Shown here: positions 32,892 to 41,171 of the stretch, piece by piece
How positions within the stretch are numbered: the stretch's first letter is position 1
Layout: each line of letters starts with the position of its first letter
DNA from: Microvirga alba
GTDB taxonomy: Bacteria; Pseudomonadota; Alphaproteobacteria; Rhizobiales; Beijerinckiaceae
Reading direction: 5' to 3'
DNA length: 64,000 bases
Assembly: GCF_015694465.1 (NCBI RefSeq)
Contig: NZ_JADQDO010000008.1
Location: 1-64,000 of the forward strand
Program-made: the position numbers and the translations under genes
Notes under the pieces: generated by a model
What the model was told of the DNA's origin: nothing
Database searches by the model: none
The model's input: only the letters and a program-made list of their open reading frames with translations

Positions 32892-33920
32892 TTAGCTGAC
32901 CGTTCCTGCAACCCACAAACCGAAGAGCAGGCTGAGGCCCAGCACCAGCACGAAGGCCGCAGCCAGAAGCTCGATCCCCGCGATGGCGACCGCTCCCGAC
33001 GCGCCGCGTCCTCCGGCGACCTTCAGCGCCAGCGCTTTGGCGAAGACGGCGAGCGATGCAATGGCGCCCGTGGTCAGGGCGGTGCCCAAAGCCATGGCGA
33101 AGGTTGCGGCGATTCCGGCAGCAAAGAGCCCCTGTGACAGGGCGAAGACCAGGACCACGAGTGCTCCGGCGCAAGGCCTGATTCCGGCGGCGAGCGCGAC
33201 CCCTGCCATGTCGCGCCAACGGGTCAGGCGGCGCAGTTCCTCCGGCGGAGGCATATGCACATGGTCGCAATCGTCCACCTGCGCGGCCGCCAGCGGATTG
33301 CGGGCGAGTGTCAGGACGCCCAGCACCTTGCCCGCCTTGCGCCAGGTCATGACGACGCCCAGAAGCGCCACGACGGCGAAGCTCATCAGCTCCACTCCGG
33401 TCGTAACCCGGTTCATGGTGGCGGCGGTCGCCTTGAAGAGAAGTGCGACGAGGCCGACGATCAGGATCGCGACGAGCGCCTGAACGAAAGCTGCGGCCAA
33501 GCTGAGGGAGAATCCCTTCACGAGCGCCCGCTCGTCAGCCACGACATAGGCCGCGATCACGCCCTTGCCGTGGCCCGGGCCTGCTGCGTGAAAGATTCCA
33601 TAGGCAAAGCCGATAGCAAGAAGCGGCCAGACCGCGCCGCCCTGATCCTTCAACGCGGTAACGGCCTGCTGCAGGCTTTTGTAGAATCCGCTCTGGACGG
33701 CAAGGATATACGCCCCGAGATCACCCGAGGGGGCAGCCTCCCGCAGGCCCATCCCGAAGGGGTTTCGCGACGGAGGCGTCTGCCCCGGGGCGAGCCACCA
33801 GACGAGGAGGCTGACCGCGCCTGCGACGAGCGCCACGGCCGTGAGCACGAGGACAAGCCGCTGCCAGATTGGAGCCTTTGTGGGAGTGTCCAAACCGATC
33901 GGTTGCGCACTCACGGACAT
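32892..33920 (-). CDS. NicO/RcnA-type nickel-cobalt efflux family protein
   Basis: 342-residue inner-membrane protein with six or seven helices. The metal-path motif GIFHAAGPGHGKGVIAAYVV is near residues 105-125, and the second conserved motif GIRPCAGALVVLVFALSQG near 245-265. A cytoplasmic loop contains DDCDHVHMPPPEE, a possible metal-binding stretch. It overlaps the DUF1007 gene by ten bases, so the pair is coupled. Family members export Ni or Co, or act with DUF1007 proteins in metal homeostasis; the metal here is not determined. It converges with the GGT-like gene, stops 6 bp apart. Confidence 0.85.
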   Translation of the reverse strand: MSVSAQPIGLDTPTKAPIWQRLVLVLTAVALVAGAVSLLVWWLAPGQTPPSRNPFGMGLREAAPSGDLGAYILAVQSGFYKSLQQAVTALKDQGGAVWPLLAIGFAYGIFHAAGPGHGKGVIAAYVVADERALVKGFSLSLAAAFVQALVAILIVGLVALLFKATAATMNRVTTGVELMSFAVVALLGVVMTWRKAGKVLGVLTLARNPLAAAQVDDCDHVHMPPPEELRRLTRWRDMAGVALAAGIRPCAGALVVLVFALSQGLFAAGIAATFAMALGTALTTGAIASLAVFAKALALKVAGGRGASGAVAIAGIELLAAAFVLVLGLSLLFGLWVAGTVS

Positions 33921-34570
33921 GCGATGATGGCCTTGTTGGCAAATTGCATGCCGAAATTCGAGGCGGCGGTCAGGGTCTGGAAGAAGGCTTCCGACATGTT
34001 CTGTTGCGGGGTTGCCTCGGGATTTTTGGGCCGGGAGATATTGGTTGCGCAGCCCTGCGGGGCGTTGGCGAGCTTTACCGCGTCATTGCCATCGGCGAGG
34101 GTGAAGCCGACGAAGAAAGTCGGATCGTAGATTTCGAGCGACAGGGTCTTCGCCGACGCCATGGCCTTCAGGGGCAGGAAATAGGTCAGGGTGACCGCCT
34201 CGTCCGCATAGTTCATGCGGTAGTCGCGGGGCGCGTCGAAATCCTGCTTCTTTCCATTCGCCTTGAGCACGGTGAAATAGTCGAATTCAACGAGGGATTC
34301 CGTGTTTTCCTTGGCCAGATCCTGCAATTCCTCGGGCGTCAGCTTGCCGTCGCCGTTCTTGTCGAGGCCCTGAGTGACATAGGCGGAATAGGGTTTGTCG
34401 AAGGTCCAGGCATGGCGAATGCCGGTCACCTTGCCGTCCGGGCCGTAAACCACTTCGGCCTTCGCGATCACCCAAACGTGAGGATGCGCGATGGCCGGCT
34501 CGGCGAGTCCCGCCAGAACACCCGCGCCGAGCATGGCGGGCAGGATTTTGAGACCAAGGCGATGTATCAT
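33911..34570 (-). CDS. DUF1007 periplasmic protein with EF-hand-like loop
   Basis: 219-residue DUF1007 protein with a Sec signal (LKILPAMLGAGVLAGLAEPAIA), then the conserved HPHVWVIAKAEVVYGPDG, in which the histidines may bind metal. An EF-hand-like loop DKNGDGKLTPEEL follows around residue 80. DUF1007 genes are regularly paired with NicO-type transporters, as here, and are thought to serve metal handling in the periplasm. The frame is open to 34684, but ATG 34570 gives a proper signal peptide. A TATAAT-like sequence on the minus strand at about 34628-34633 may be its -10 element. Confidence 0.82.
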   Translation of the reverse strand: MIHRLGLKILPAMLGAGVLAGLAEPAIAHPHVWVIAKAEVVYGPDGKVTGIRHAWTFDKPYSAYVTQGLDKNGDGKLTPEELQDLAKENTESLVEFDYFTVLKANGKKQDFDAPRDYRMNYADEAVTLTYFLPLKAMASAKTLSLEIYDPTFFVGFTLADGNDAVKLANAPQGCATNISRPKNPEATPQQNMSEAFFQTLTAASNFGMQFANKAIIACP

Positions 34571-34686
34571 GCGTTTGTCTTGGCAATAGCGACGCTGTCG
34601 CGGACCGATGGGTCTTCCACTATGACGCATTATAGTTAAAGGAGGCGAAACGGTGGCGCTCTTGATTGACGTTCCAAAGTACATAT

Positions 34687-34701
34687 GTCAGCATTGCTGA
34701 C
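34687..34701. promoter_or_regulatory. 15-bp palindrome in the divergent DUF1007/ior region
   Basis: GTCAGCA-T-TGCTGAC is a perfect seven-base inverted repeat with a one-base centre, in the gap between the divergent DUF1007 and indolepyruvate oxidoreductase genes. It is a good shape for a dimeric regulator operator. It overlaps the end of a 15-codon frame (34653-34700, GTG start after AAAGGAGG). Confidence 0.45.
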
Positions 34702-34802
34702 TTAATAGCAAAATGAAAAAGATCGGTTCACCGGCGAGAGCATGATCAGGACAAGTGGCATTCGGGTGCCCGTCTGGATCGTGCGGTATCAGGGAATCTG
34801 GA

Positions 34803-34835
34803 ATTTGATCCTGTTTCATAGGCACAGGATCGAAA
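34803..34835 (+). repeat. Inverted repeat upstream of the ior gene
   Basis: ATTTGATCCTGT is followed after nine bases by its near-complement ACAGGATCGAAAT (one extra base), about 36 bp before the start codon. It could fold in the leader RNA or be part of a degenerate interspersed palindrome; GCATGATC also occurs just upstream at 34742. Confidence 0.55.
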
Positions 34836-34870
34836 TCTAGAGGGCGAGGGCTCCAGGGAGGACACGGGCA

Positions 34871-37800
34871 ATGGCCGAAGGTCATGTAGCGCTCCGTAAC
34901 GTACTGCTCGACGACAAATACGATCTCGCCAAGGACCGGATTTTCATCACCGGCACCCAGGCCGTCATCCGCATGCTGATGATGCAGCGCGAGCGCGACC
35001 GGCTGGCCGGATTGAACACGGCGGGCTTCGTGTCCGGCTATCGCGGCTCCCCCCTCGGCGGCCTGGATCAGAACCTCTGGCGGGCCAAGAAATGGCTCGA
35101 AAAATCGCAAGTAACCTTCCAGCCCGGACTGAATGAAGAGCTCGCCGCAACGGCGGTGTGGGGCTCGCAGCAGGCCGAGATTCGCGGCGACGGCAAATAT
35201 GACGGCGTCTTCGGCATGTGGTACGGCAAGGGCCCGGGCGTTGACCGCTCCGGCGATGTCTTCCGCCATGCCAACATGGCCGGCTCCTCCCAATATGGCG
35301 GTGTGCTCGCCCTGATGGGCGATGACCACACGGCGGAATCTTCCACTGTCGCGCATCAATCCGAGTTTCATTTCGTCGACGTGATGATGCCGATCCTGAA
35401 CCCGGCGGGCGTTCAGGAGATTCTCGATTACGGCCTCTACGGCTATGCCATGAGCCGGTTCTCCGGCACCTGGGTCGCCTTCAAATGCGTGAAGGAGAAC
35501 ATCGAGTCGACGGCTTCCGTCGACGGTTCGCTCGACCGCGTGAAGATCATCATGCCGGATGACTTCATCATGCCGCCCGGCGGCCTGAACATCCGCGCGC
35601 GCGATGGCGTGCTCGATCAGGAAGCCCGCCTCCAGGATTATAAGCGCGATGCGATGATCGCGTTCGTGCGCGCCAACAACCTCAACCGCATCGTCCTTTC
35701 CGGCGGCCGCAATCCGAAGATCGGCGTGATCACCGTTGGCAAGTCCTATCTCGACGTGCGCCAGGCATTGGACGAGCTCGGTCTCGATGAGGTCAAGGCG
35801 AACGACATGGGGCTTCGCCTCTACAAGGTCGCGTGCCCCTGGCCGCTCTCGCAGCGCGAGCTTCTCGCCTTCGCCGAAGGCCTCGACAAGATCATCGTCG
35901 TCGAGGAAAAGCGCTCGCTCATCGAAGTGCAGCTGCGTGAGGAACTGTACGGCACGGCGAACCAGCCGCTCTGCATCGGCAAGAAAGACGAGAGCGGCAA
36001 TTGGCTCTTCCCGGTGAAGGGCGCGCTCGACCCGAACGACATCGCGATCGTCATCGGCGAACGCCTGCTCAACTATCACAACAACGAGGACCTGCGCGGC
36101 CGCGTCGGCCGCCTGCGCCATGCGCAGGAGGTTCTCGCCGCGACGAGTGATGTCGCCAACCGCGTGCCGCATTTCTGCTCCGGCTGCCCGCACAACACCT
36201 CGACGAAAGTGCCGGACGGCATGCGCGCCTATGCGGGCATCGGCTGTCACTACATGGTGCAGTGGATGGACCGTTCGACCGACGGCTTCACGCAGATGGG
36301 CGGGGAGGGTGCGAACTGGATCGGTGAAGCGCCATTCTCGACGCGCGGCCACGTGTTCCAGAACCTCGGCGACGGCACCTACAACCATTCCGGCGTGCTC
36401 GCCTTGCGCTGGGCGGTCGATACCAAGACCAACATCACCTACAAGATCCTCTTCAACGACGCGGTCGCCATGACCGGCGGCCAGCCGCATGAGGGTGGGC
36501 TGAAAGTCGATATGATTGCCCGTCAGGTGCGGGAAGAAGGCGTCGAGCGCATCGCGTTGGTTTCCGACGAGCCGGACAAATATCCGAAATCGACACGCTG
36601 GCCCTCCGGCATCACGTTCCATCACCGGGACGATCTCGAGGCCGTACAACGCGAGCTCGCCGCGATCCCCGGCGTGACGGTGATGATCTATGATCAAACC
36701 TGCGCCGCCGAGAAGCGCCGCCGCCGCAAGCGCGGCACGTTCCCCGAGCCGGACAAGCGCGTCATCATCAACGATCTCGTCTGTGAGGCCTGCGGCGATT
36801 GCTCCGTGCAGTCGAACTGCGTCGCGGTGCAGCCGCTCGAGACCGAATTCGGCCGCAAGCGCCAGATCGACCAGTCGAACTGCAACAAGGACTTTTCCTG
36901 TGTGAAGGGCTTCTGCCCGTCCTTCGTGTCGGTGCATGGGGCCAAGATCAAGAAGGCCGTCCCCGAGACGGCATCGACCGACGGAATGGTCTTCAAGCCG
37001 CTACCGGATCCCGTGATCCCGGCCATCGACCGCACGTTCAATGTCATCGTGACGGGCGTCGGCGGCACAGGCGTCGTGACCATCGGCGCGATCCTCGGCA
37101 TGGCGGCGCATCTCGAAGGCAAGGGCCTCGGCATGATCGACATGGCCGGCCTCGCCCAGAAAGGCGGCGCGGTCTACAGCCACGTACGTCTCGCCAACAC
37201 GCAGGACGACATCCACGCGATCCGTGTCACGGCGGGCGCGGCGCATCTCGTGCTGGGCTGCGATCTCGTGGTGACCGGCACCAAGAAGGTGCTGGCCTCG
37301 GTGAAGGAAGGACAGACCGCGCTTGTGGTGAACACCGCCGAGGTGATGCCCGGCGAATTCACCCGCAACGCGGATTTCTCGCTGCCGACGGAGCGCCTGA
37401 AACGCGCCATCAAGACGGCGGCGGGCGAGGACGGCGTCGCGTTCGTCGACGCGACGGCGATTGCGACCGCGCTTCTCGGCAATGCGATCGCCGCCAACAT
37501 GTTCACGCTCGGCTACGCCTATCAGACCGGCCATGTGCCGCTGAGGGCGGCGGCCATCGAGAAGGCGATCGAACTCAACGGCGAAGCGGTGAAAATGAAC
37601 CTCGCCGCCTTTACCTGGGGCCGCCGCGCGGCGGCGGAACCCGAAGTGATCGCGACCTTCATGCGCGACCTGAAATCCTCGACCGAGGAACTGAAGATCT
37701 CTGACAGCCTCGATGAAGTGATCGCGCGACGCGTCGGTTTCCTCGAAGGCTATCAGAACAAGGCCTACGGCAAGCGCTACCGCACTCTCGTCGAGCGCGT

Positions 37801-38371
37801 GCGTCAGGCTGAGACGAAGGTCGCGCCGTCCTCGACGGCGTTGACGGATGCGGTCGCGCGCTCGCTCTTCAAGCTCATGGCCTACAAGGACGAGTACGAG
37901 GTCGCCCGCCTCTACACGGACGGCCATTTCGAGCGCCAGGTCGCCGCGACTTTCGAAGGCGAAAACCTGCGCTACGAGTTCCACCTCGCGCCGCCGCTTC
38001 TTGCCCGCAAGGATCCGGTGACGGGCTTGCCCCGCAAGATGAGCTTCGGCCCCTGGATGATGAAGGCATTCAAGGTCCTGGCGGCCCTGAAGGGCTTGCG
38101 CGGCACGCCGCTCGATGCCTTCGGCTATACGCATGAACGCAAGACCGAGCGTCAGTTGATCCGCGATTACGTGGTCCTCATCGAGGAGATCGTGAACCAC
38201 TTGACCCCGGCCAACCACGCAACGGCTGTGGGCCTTGCCAACGTCCCGCAAAAAATCCGCGGCTTCGGGCATATCAAGGAACGGAACCTCAAGACCGCGA
38301 AGGCGGAAGAGGCGCAATTGCTCACCCGCTTCCGCGCGCCGGAGCAACCGCTGCCGATCGCGGCGGAGTGA
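34871..38371 (+). CDS. Indolepyruvate ferredoxin oxidoreductase, fused alpha-gamma type
   Basis: 1166-residue fusion that oxidatively decarboxylates aryl (indole, phenyl) pyruvates to acyl-CoA with ferredoxin as electron acceptor. The N-terminal pyrimidine domain covers roughly residues 20-400. The thiamine-diphosphate domain contains FCSGCPHNTS (about 434), AGIGCH and GGEGANWIGEAPF. The iron-sulfur segment is CEACGDCSVQSNC with later cysteines to CVKGFCPSF (about 636-685). The gamma-type domain begins GVGGTGVVTIGAIL (about 729), with LAQKGGAVYSHVRLA; a C-terminal domain follows. GGGAGG is eleven bases upstream of the ATG. It stands alone with hairpins on both sides, suggesting a single-gene transcript used in aromatic amino-acid breakdown. 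Confidence 0.93.
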   Translation: MAEGHVALRNVLLDDKYDLAKDRIFITGTQAVIRMLMMQRERDRLAGLNTAGFVSGYRGSPLGGLDQNLWRAKKWLEKSQVTFQPGLNEELAATAVWGSQQAEIRGDGKYDGVFGMWYGKGPGVDRSGDVFRHANMAGSSQYGGVLALMGDDHTAESSTVAHQSEFHFVDVMMPILNPAGVQEILDYGLYGYAMSRFSGTWVAFKCVKENIESTASVDGSLDRVKIIMPDDFIMPPGGLNIRARDGVLDQEARLQDYKRDAMIAFVRANNLNRIVLSGGRNPKIGVITVGKSYLDVRQALDELGLDEVKANDMGLRLYKVACPWPLSQRELLAFAEGLDKIIVVEEKRSLIEVQLREELYGTANQPLCIGKKDESGNWLFPVKGALDPNDIAIVIGERLLNYHNNEDLRGRVGRLRHAQEVLAATSDVANRVPHFCSGCPHNTSTKVPDGMRAYAGIGCHYMVQWMDRSTDGFTQMGGEGANWIGEAPFSTRGHVFQNLGDGTYNHSGVLALRWAVDTKTNITYKILFNDAVAMTGGQPHEGGLKVDMIARQVREEGVERIALVSDEPDKYPKSTRWPSGITFHHRDDLEAVQRELAAIPGVTVMIYDQTCAAEKRRRRKRGTFPEPDKRVIINDLVCEACGDCSVQSNCVAVQPLETEFGRKRQIDQSNCNKDFSCVKGFCPSFVSVHGAKIKKAVPETASTDGMVFKPLPDPVIPAIDRTFNVIVTGVGGTGVVTIGAILGMAAHLEGKGLGMIDMAGLAQKGGAVYSHVRLANTQDDIHAIRVTAGAAHLVLGCDLVVTGTKKVLASVKEGQTALVVNTAEVMPGEFTRNADFSLPTERLKRAIKTAAGEDGVAFVDATAIATALLGNAIAANMFTLGYAYQTGHVPLRAAAIEKAIELNGEAVKMNLAAFTWGRRAAAEPEVIATFMRDLKSSTEELKISDSLDEVIARRVGFLEGYQNKAYGKRYRTLVERVRQAETKVAPSSTALTDAVARSLFKLMAYKDEYEVARLYTDGHFERQVAATFEGENLRYEFHLAPPLLARKDPVTGLPRKMSFGPWMMKAFKVLAALKGLRGTPLDAFGYTHERKTERQLIRDYVVLIEEIVNHLTPANHATAVGLANVPQKIRGFGHIKERNLKTAKAEEAQLLTRFRAPEQPLPIAAE

Positions 38372-38421
38372 ACATCCTTTGTCCCGGCCATTCGAGATCG
38401 CCGGGACGCTTCTCTCCACAG

Positions 38422-38525
38422 CCTCATCCTGAGGAGGCCGTCAGGCCGTCTCGAAGGACGAGGCGTCTCCAGTGATTTCGGGATCATCCTTCGAGACGGC
38501 GCTTTCGCGCCTCCTCAGGACGAGG
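38422..38525. repeat. Pair of inverted 42-bp repeats between convergent genes
   Basis: The first copy (38422-38463) opens CCTCATCCTGAGGAGG and ends TCTCGAAGGACGAGG. The second (38484-38525) is nearly its reverse complement, opening TCATCCTTCGAGACGGC and ending CTCCTCAGGACGAGG. The pair can fold into one long hairpin and separates convergent ior and ung, a good place for a bidirectional terminator. This CTGAGGAGG...TCGAAGGA element is abundant in several Hyphomicrobiales genomes. Confidence 0.88.
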
Positions 38526-38532
38526 TCGTGGT

Positions 38533-39240
38533 TCAAGCCAGCCGCCAATCCACCGGCATCAGGCCCCTGGCGGCGAGCCATTCATTGGCGCGGCTGAACG
38601 GCCGGGTTCCTCTGAAATCCCGCAGGCGATTGAGCGGCGAGGGGTGACCGGTTTCGATCACCAGATGTTTCGTCTGGTCGACCTGTGCGGCATGTTTCCG
38701 CGCTGAGCCACCCCATAGGAGGAATACGACGGCAGGCTGTCGCTCCGAGACGGCGGAAACCGCCTGATCGACGAGCGCCGACCAGCCGAGTTTCAGATGC
38801 GCCCCGGCTTTGCCGGCTTCGACGGTGAGCGCCGTGTTGAGCAGCAGCACGCCCTGCTTCGCCCACTTTGTGAGGTCACCGGATTTCGGCATCGGCTCGC
38901 CAAGATCCTCCGCCATCTCGGCGAGGATCGTGCGCAGCGAGGCAGGTAGGCGGCGCGAGCCGCGATAGGAAAACGCGAGACCATGGGCGTCGCCCGGCGT
39001 CGGATAAGGGTCCTGGCCGAGAATGACGACTTTGACCTTGTCGAGCGGCGTGAGAGCGAGGCTGTTGAACACCGCCTCGGGCGGCGGCAGTACATGGGCT
39101 CCCGTTGCGGTCACTGCATCGACACGCGCCGCAACGAGATCCGCGCTGCCATCGGTGAAGAAGGGCAGCGCGGTCCATGCATCTGGTCCCGTTTGGCGCG
39201 CGCGGAAATCCGCGAGCGCCTTAGCGAACGGGCCGCTCAT
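38533..39240 (-). CDS. ung: Uracil-DNA glycosylase, family 1
   Basis: 235-residue base-excision enzyme removing uracil from DNA. The catalytic motif VVILGQDPYPTPGDAHGLAFS holds the general-base Asp77; LLLNTALTVEAGKAGAHLKLGW is the uracil-pocket region with the conserved Asn; HPSPLN near residue 203 is the intercalation-loop motif with the catalytic His. Length is normal. The start codon overlaps the stop of the upstream nucleotidase gene by four bases (ATGA), so the two are coupled, an arrangement with possible meaning for nucleotide salvage but no proven link. Confidence 0.95.
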   Translation of the reverse strand: MSGPFAKALADFRARQTGPDAWTALPFFTDGSADLVAARVDAVTATGAHVLPPPEAVFNSLALTPLDKVKVVILGQDPYPTPGDAHGLAFSYRGSRRLPASLRTILAEMAEDLGEPMPKSGDLTKWAKQGVLLLNTALTVEAGKAGAHLKLGWSALVDQAVSAVSERQPAVVFLLWGGSARKHAAQVDQTKHLVIETGHPSPLNRLRDFRGTRPFSRANEWLAARGLMPVDWRLA

Positions 39241-40766
39241 CGAATGACGATGCGGCCTTCGACCTTCGCGTCCACCGTGCCGAGCTTGCGGACGTAAGAC
39301 ATCACCTCGTTCGCCATCAGCTTGCCGTCGGTGAGGCCGACCAGCACCTTGCCTTTGGTGAAGGAGACGTAGCCGTCGCCGCCCGTCAGCATGAAGTTGT
39401 TGGTGGCGACCTTGTAGCGCTTCGCGAGGTCGAGCGGCTGCCCGTTTGCCTGGATGTTGCTGACGCGCGATCCCACCGGGGCCTTTGAGTCGACCTCGAA
39501 CTTCAGGCCCGAGACCTGGGGGAAGCGGCCGCCGCGGATATCGATTTGCGACACGCCGTTTTCCAACGCGGCCTTGACGTCGGCGCCGGTCACCTCGACG
39601 AGCGACGTGGTGTTGCCGAACGGCATTTCGGAAAGGATGTCGCGGCGGGTCAGTTTGACGCCTGCCGGATATTCCTTGTTGGCGCGGATGCCGCCGCCAT
39701 TGGTGATGGCGATGTCGCCCGCCGTGGAATCCTTGATCGCATCGGCGACCAGATTGCCGAAGGCGGCTTCCTGGGAACGGACGGTGCTGGAGCGGGTGTC
39801 GAGCGCGTTCGTCGACGTGCCGATCTCGACGTCCAGTTCTTTCGACAGGGCGGCTTCATAACGTGAAACGACCGCGAGAACTTCCGGATCGGGATCGAAG
39901 GCGGAGGTATCGTTCACGCGGAAGCTCGGGCTCCAGGTGACCTTGCGGTTGCTGCCCTCGCCGGCGACCGTCGCGATGATATCGACCGCCGTGACATATT
40001 CAGCGTCCTCGCCGGACTCGACCATCACCGTCTTGCCGTCATAGGTGATGGCGAGATCGTGGTCGTGGCCGGTCAGCAGAACATCGGCAAGACGCGAGCG
40101 TACGATGGCGTTGTCCACGTCCCGGTCGGTATGGGCGACCGCCACGATCATGTCCGCGCCCTGCTTGCGCAGATCAGCCGCCTGGCTCTTCAGCACATCG
40201 AGCTCGGGCAGGAACTTGAGATCGCCCGGCGAAGAGATGCGCGCCGTTTCCGCCAGCGCCAGGCCGACGACGCCGACCTTGACCGGGCCAAGATCGAAGA
40301 TCGCCGAATCCTTCATCTTCGGAACCGGCGAGCCGTCCGCCTGGCGGATGTTCGCGCCGAAGAAGGGGAAGTTCGCCTCGCCCATGCGCTTCAGATAGAT
40401 GTCCTTGCCGAAGTCGAACTCGTGGTTGCCGGGCACGAAGACATCCGGCTTCACCATGTTGGTGAGCTCGATGATATGCGCGCCCTGGTCGAAGCCCGAC
40501 ATCAGAGACGGAGAGAAGGTGTCGCCCGCGTGGCAAAACAGCACTGGGACGCCACGCGCCCGCTCGGCCTTCACGATCGCGGCGAGCTTGGCGAATCCTC
40601 CACGACCTTTTGTGTCTGACATCTTGTAGATGTCATTGACCAGCAAGAGTGTGAACGTGACCTTGGGGGCGGCTGCCTGCGCCTCGTTACGGCCGCCCAG
40701 CATGGTGGCGGACAGACCCGCGCCAAGGCCAAGACCCAAGGATTGACGACGTGAAATTTGAACCAT
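39237..40766 (-). CDS. 5'-nucleotidase/2',3'-cyclic phosphodiesterase-like metallophosphatase
   Basis: 509-residue two-domain periplasmic metallophosphoesterase. The Tat-like signal is SRRQSLGLGLGAGLSATMLGG. In the N-terminal domain the expected D-x-H metal motif appears as LLLVNDIYKM, followed by HAGDTFSPSLMSG, PGNHEFDFG (Asn/His), VAVAHTDRD and LTGHDHD. The C-terminal 5'-nucleotidase domain includes NLVADAIKD, ITNGGGIRANKE and LTGGDGYVSF. The first motif has Asp-Ile-Tyr in place of the usual Asp-x-His. ATG 40766 (MVQISRRQ) is chosen over the upstream frame because it places the signal at the N-terminus. It hydrolyses nucleotides outside the cytoplasm. Confidence 0.85.
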   Translation of the reverse strand: MVQISRRQSLGLGLGAGLSATMLGGRNEAQAAAPKVTFTLLLVNDIYKMSDTKGRGGFAKLAAIVKAERARGVPVLFCHAGDTFSPSLMSGFDQGAHIIELTNMVKPDVFVPGNHEFDFGKDIYLKRMGEANFPFFGANIRQADGSPVPKMKDSAIFDLGPVKVGVVGLALAETARISSPGDLKFLPELDVLKSQAADLRKQGADMIVAVAHTDRDVDNAIVRSRLADVLLTGHDHDLAITYDGKTVMVESGEDAEYVTAVDIIATVAGEGSNRKVTWSPSFRVNDTSAFDPDPEVLAVVSRYEAALSKELDVEIGTSTNALDTRSSTVRSQEAAFGNLVADAIKDSTAGDIAITNGGGIRANKEYPAGVKLTRRDILSEMPFGNTTSLVEVTGADVKAALENGVSQIDIRGGRFPQVSGLKFEVDSKAPVGSRVSNIQANGQPLDLAKRYKVATNNFMLTGGDGYVSFTKGKVLVGLTDGKLMANEVMSYVRKLGTVDAKVEGRIVIR

Positions 40767-41171
40767 GATTGCTTCCCGCTGAAGGCTGAAGTTAGGATTC
40801 TTGTGCAGGCCCAGAATGATCAGTTCCTTCCGGCCGAGCAAGCCCCATCCCGCAACTTAGATGCAGGGGTTAATGACAGGCAGATGACGATAGGGCATCA
40901 TTCCAACCGGATTGGATTTCGGGCGGTTGAACCCATTCCGGCCACGATTTCCAGGTCTGTTCCGGGTCGAGGGATTGCACGCCTTGAATGGAATGGGGCG
41001 CGTCGATTCAACCAGGGGGCGTCGTCCGGCGATTTTGCAAAGGCCACCTTACCTTGCGTTTCATTCCTCTATAGGCTCGGGCACCCGCGAACCGCACCGC
41101 CAACCAAGACCCGCCATTGATCGATTGAACCGAACTTGTCGAATTCCGAATTAAGAGGCTCCACATACGCG
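40767..41171. other. Divergent intergenic region, nucleotidase/histidine kinase
   Basis: 405 bp without a convincing gene; the frames in it are short and low in coding character. It must hold promoters for both flanking genes. I see no clear terminator, tRNA or repeat family member. Confidence 0.45.

Noticed and set aside
34688..36937. 749-residue open frame on the minus strand
   Set aside because: Antisense shadow of the indolepyruvate oxidoreductase gene, which has clear cofactor motifs.
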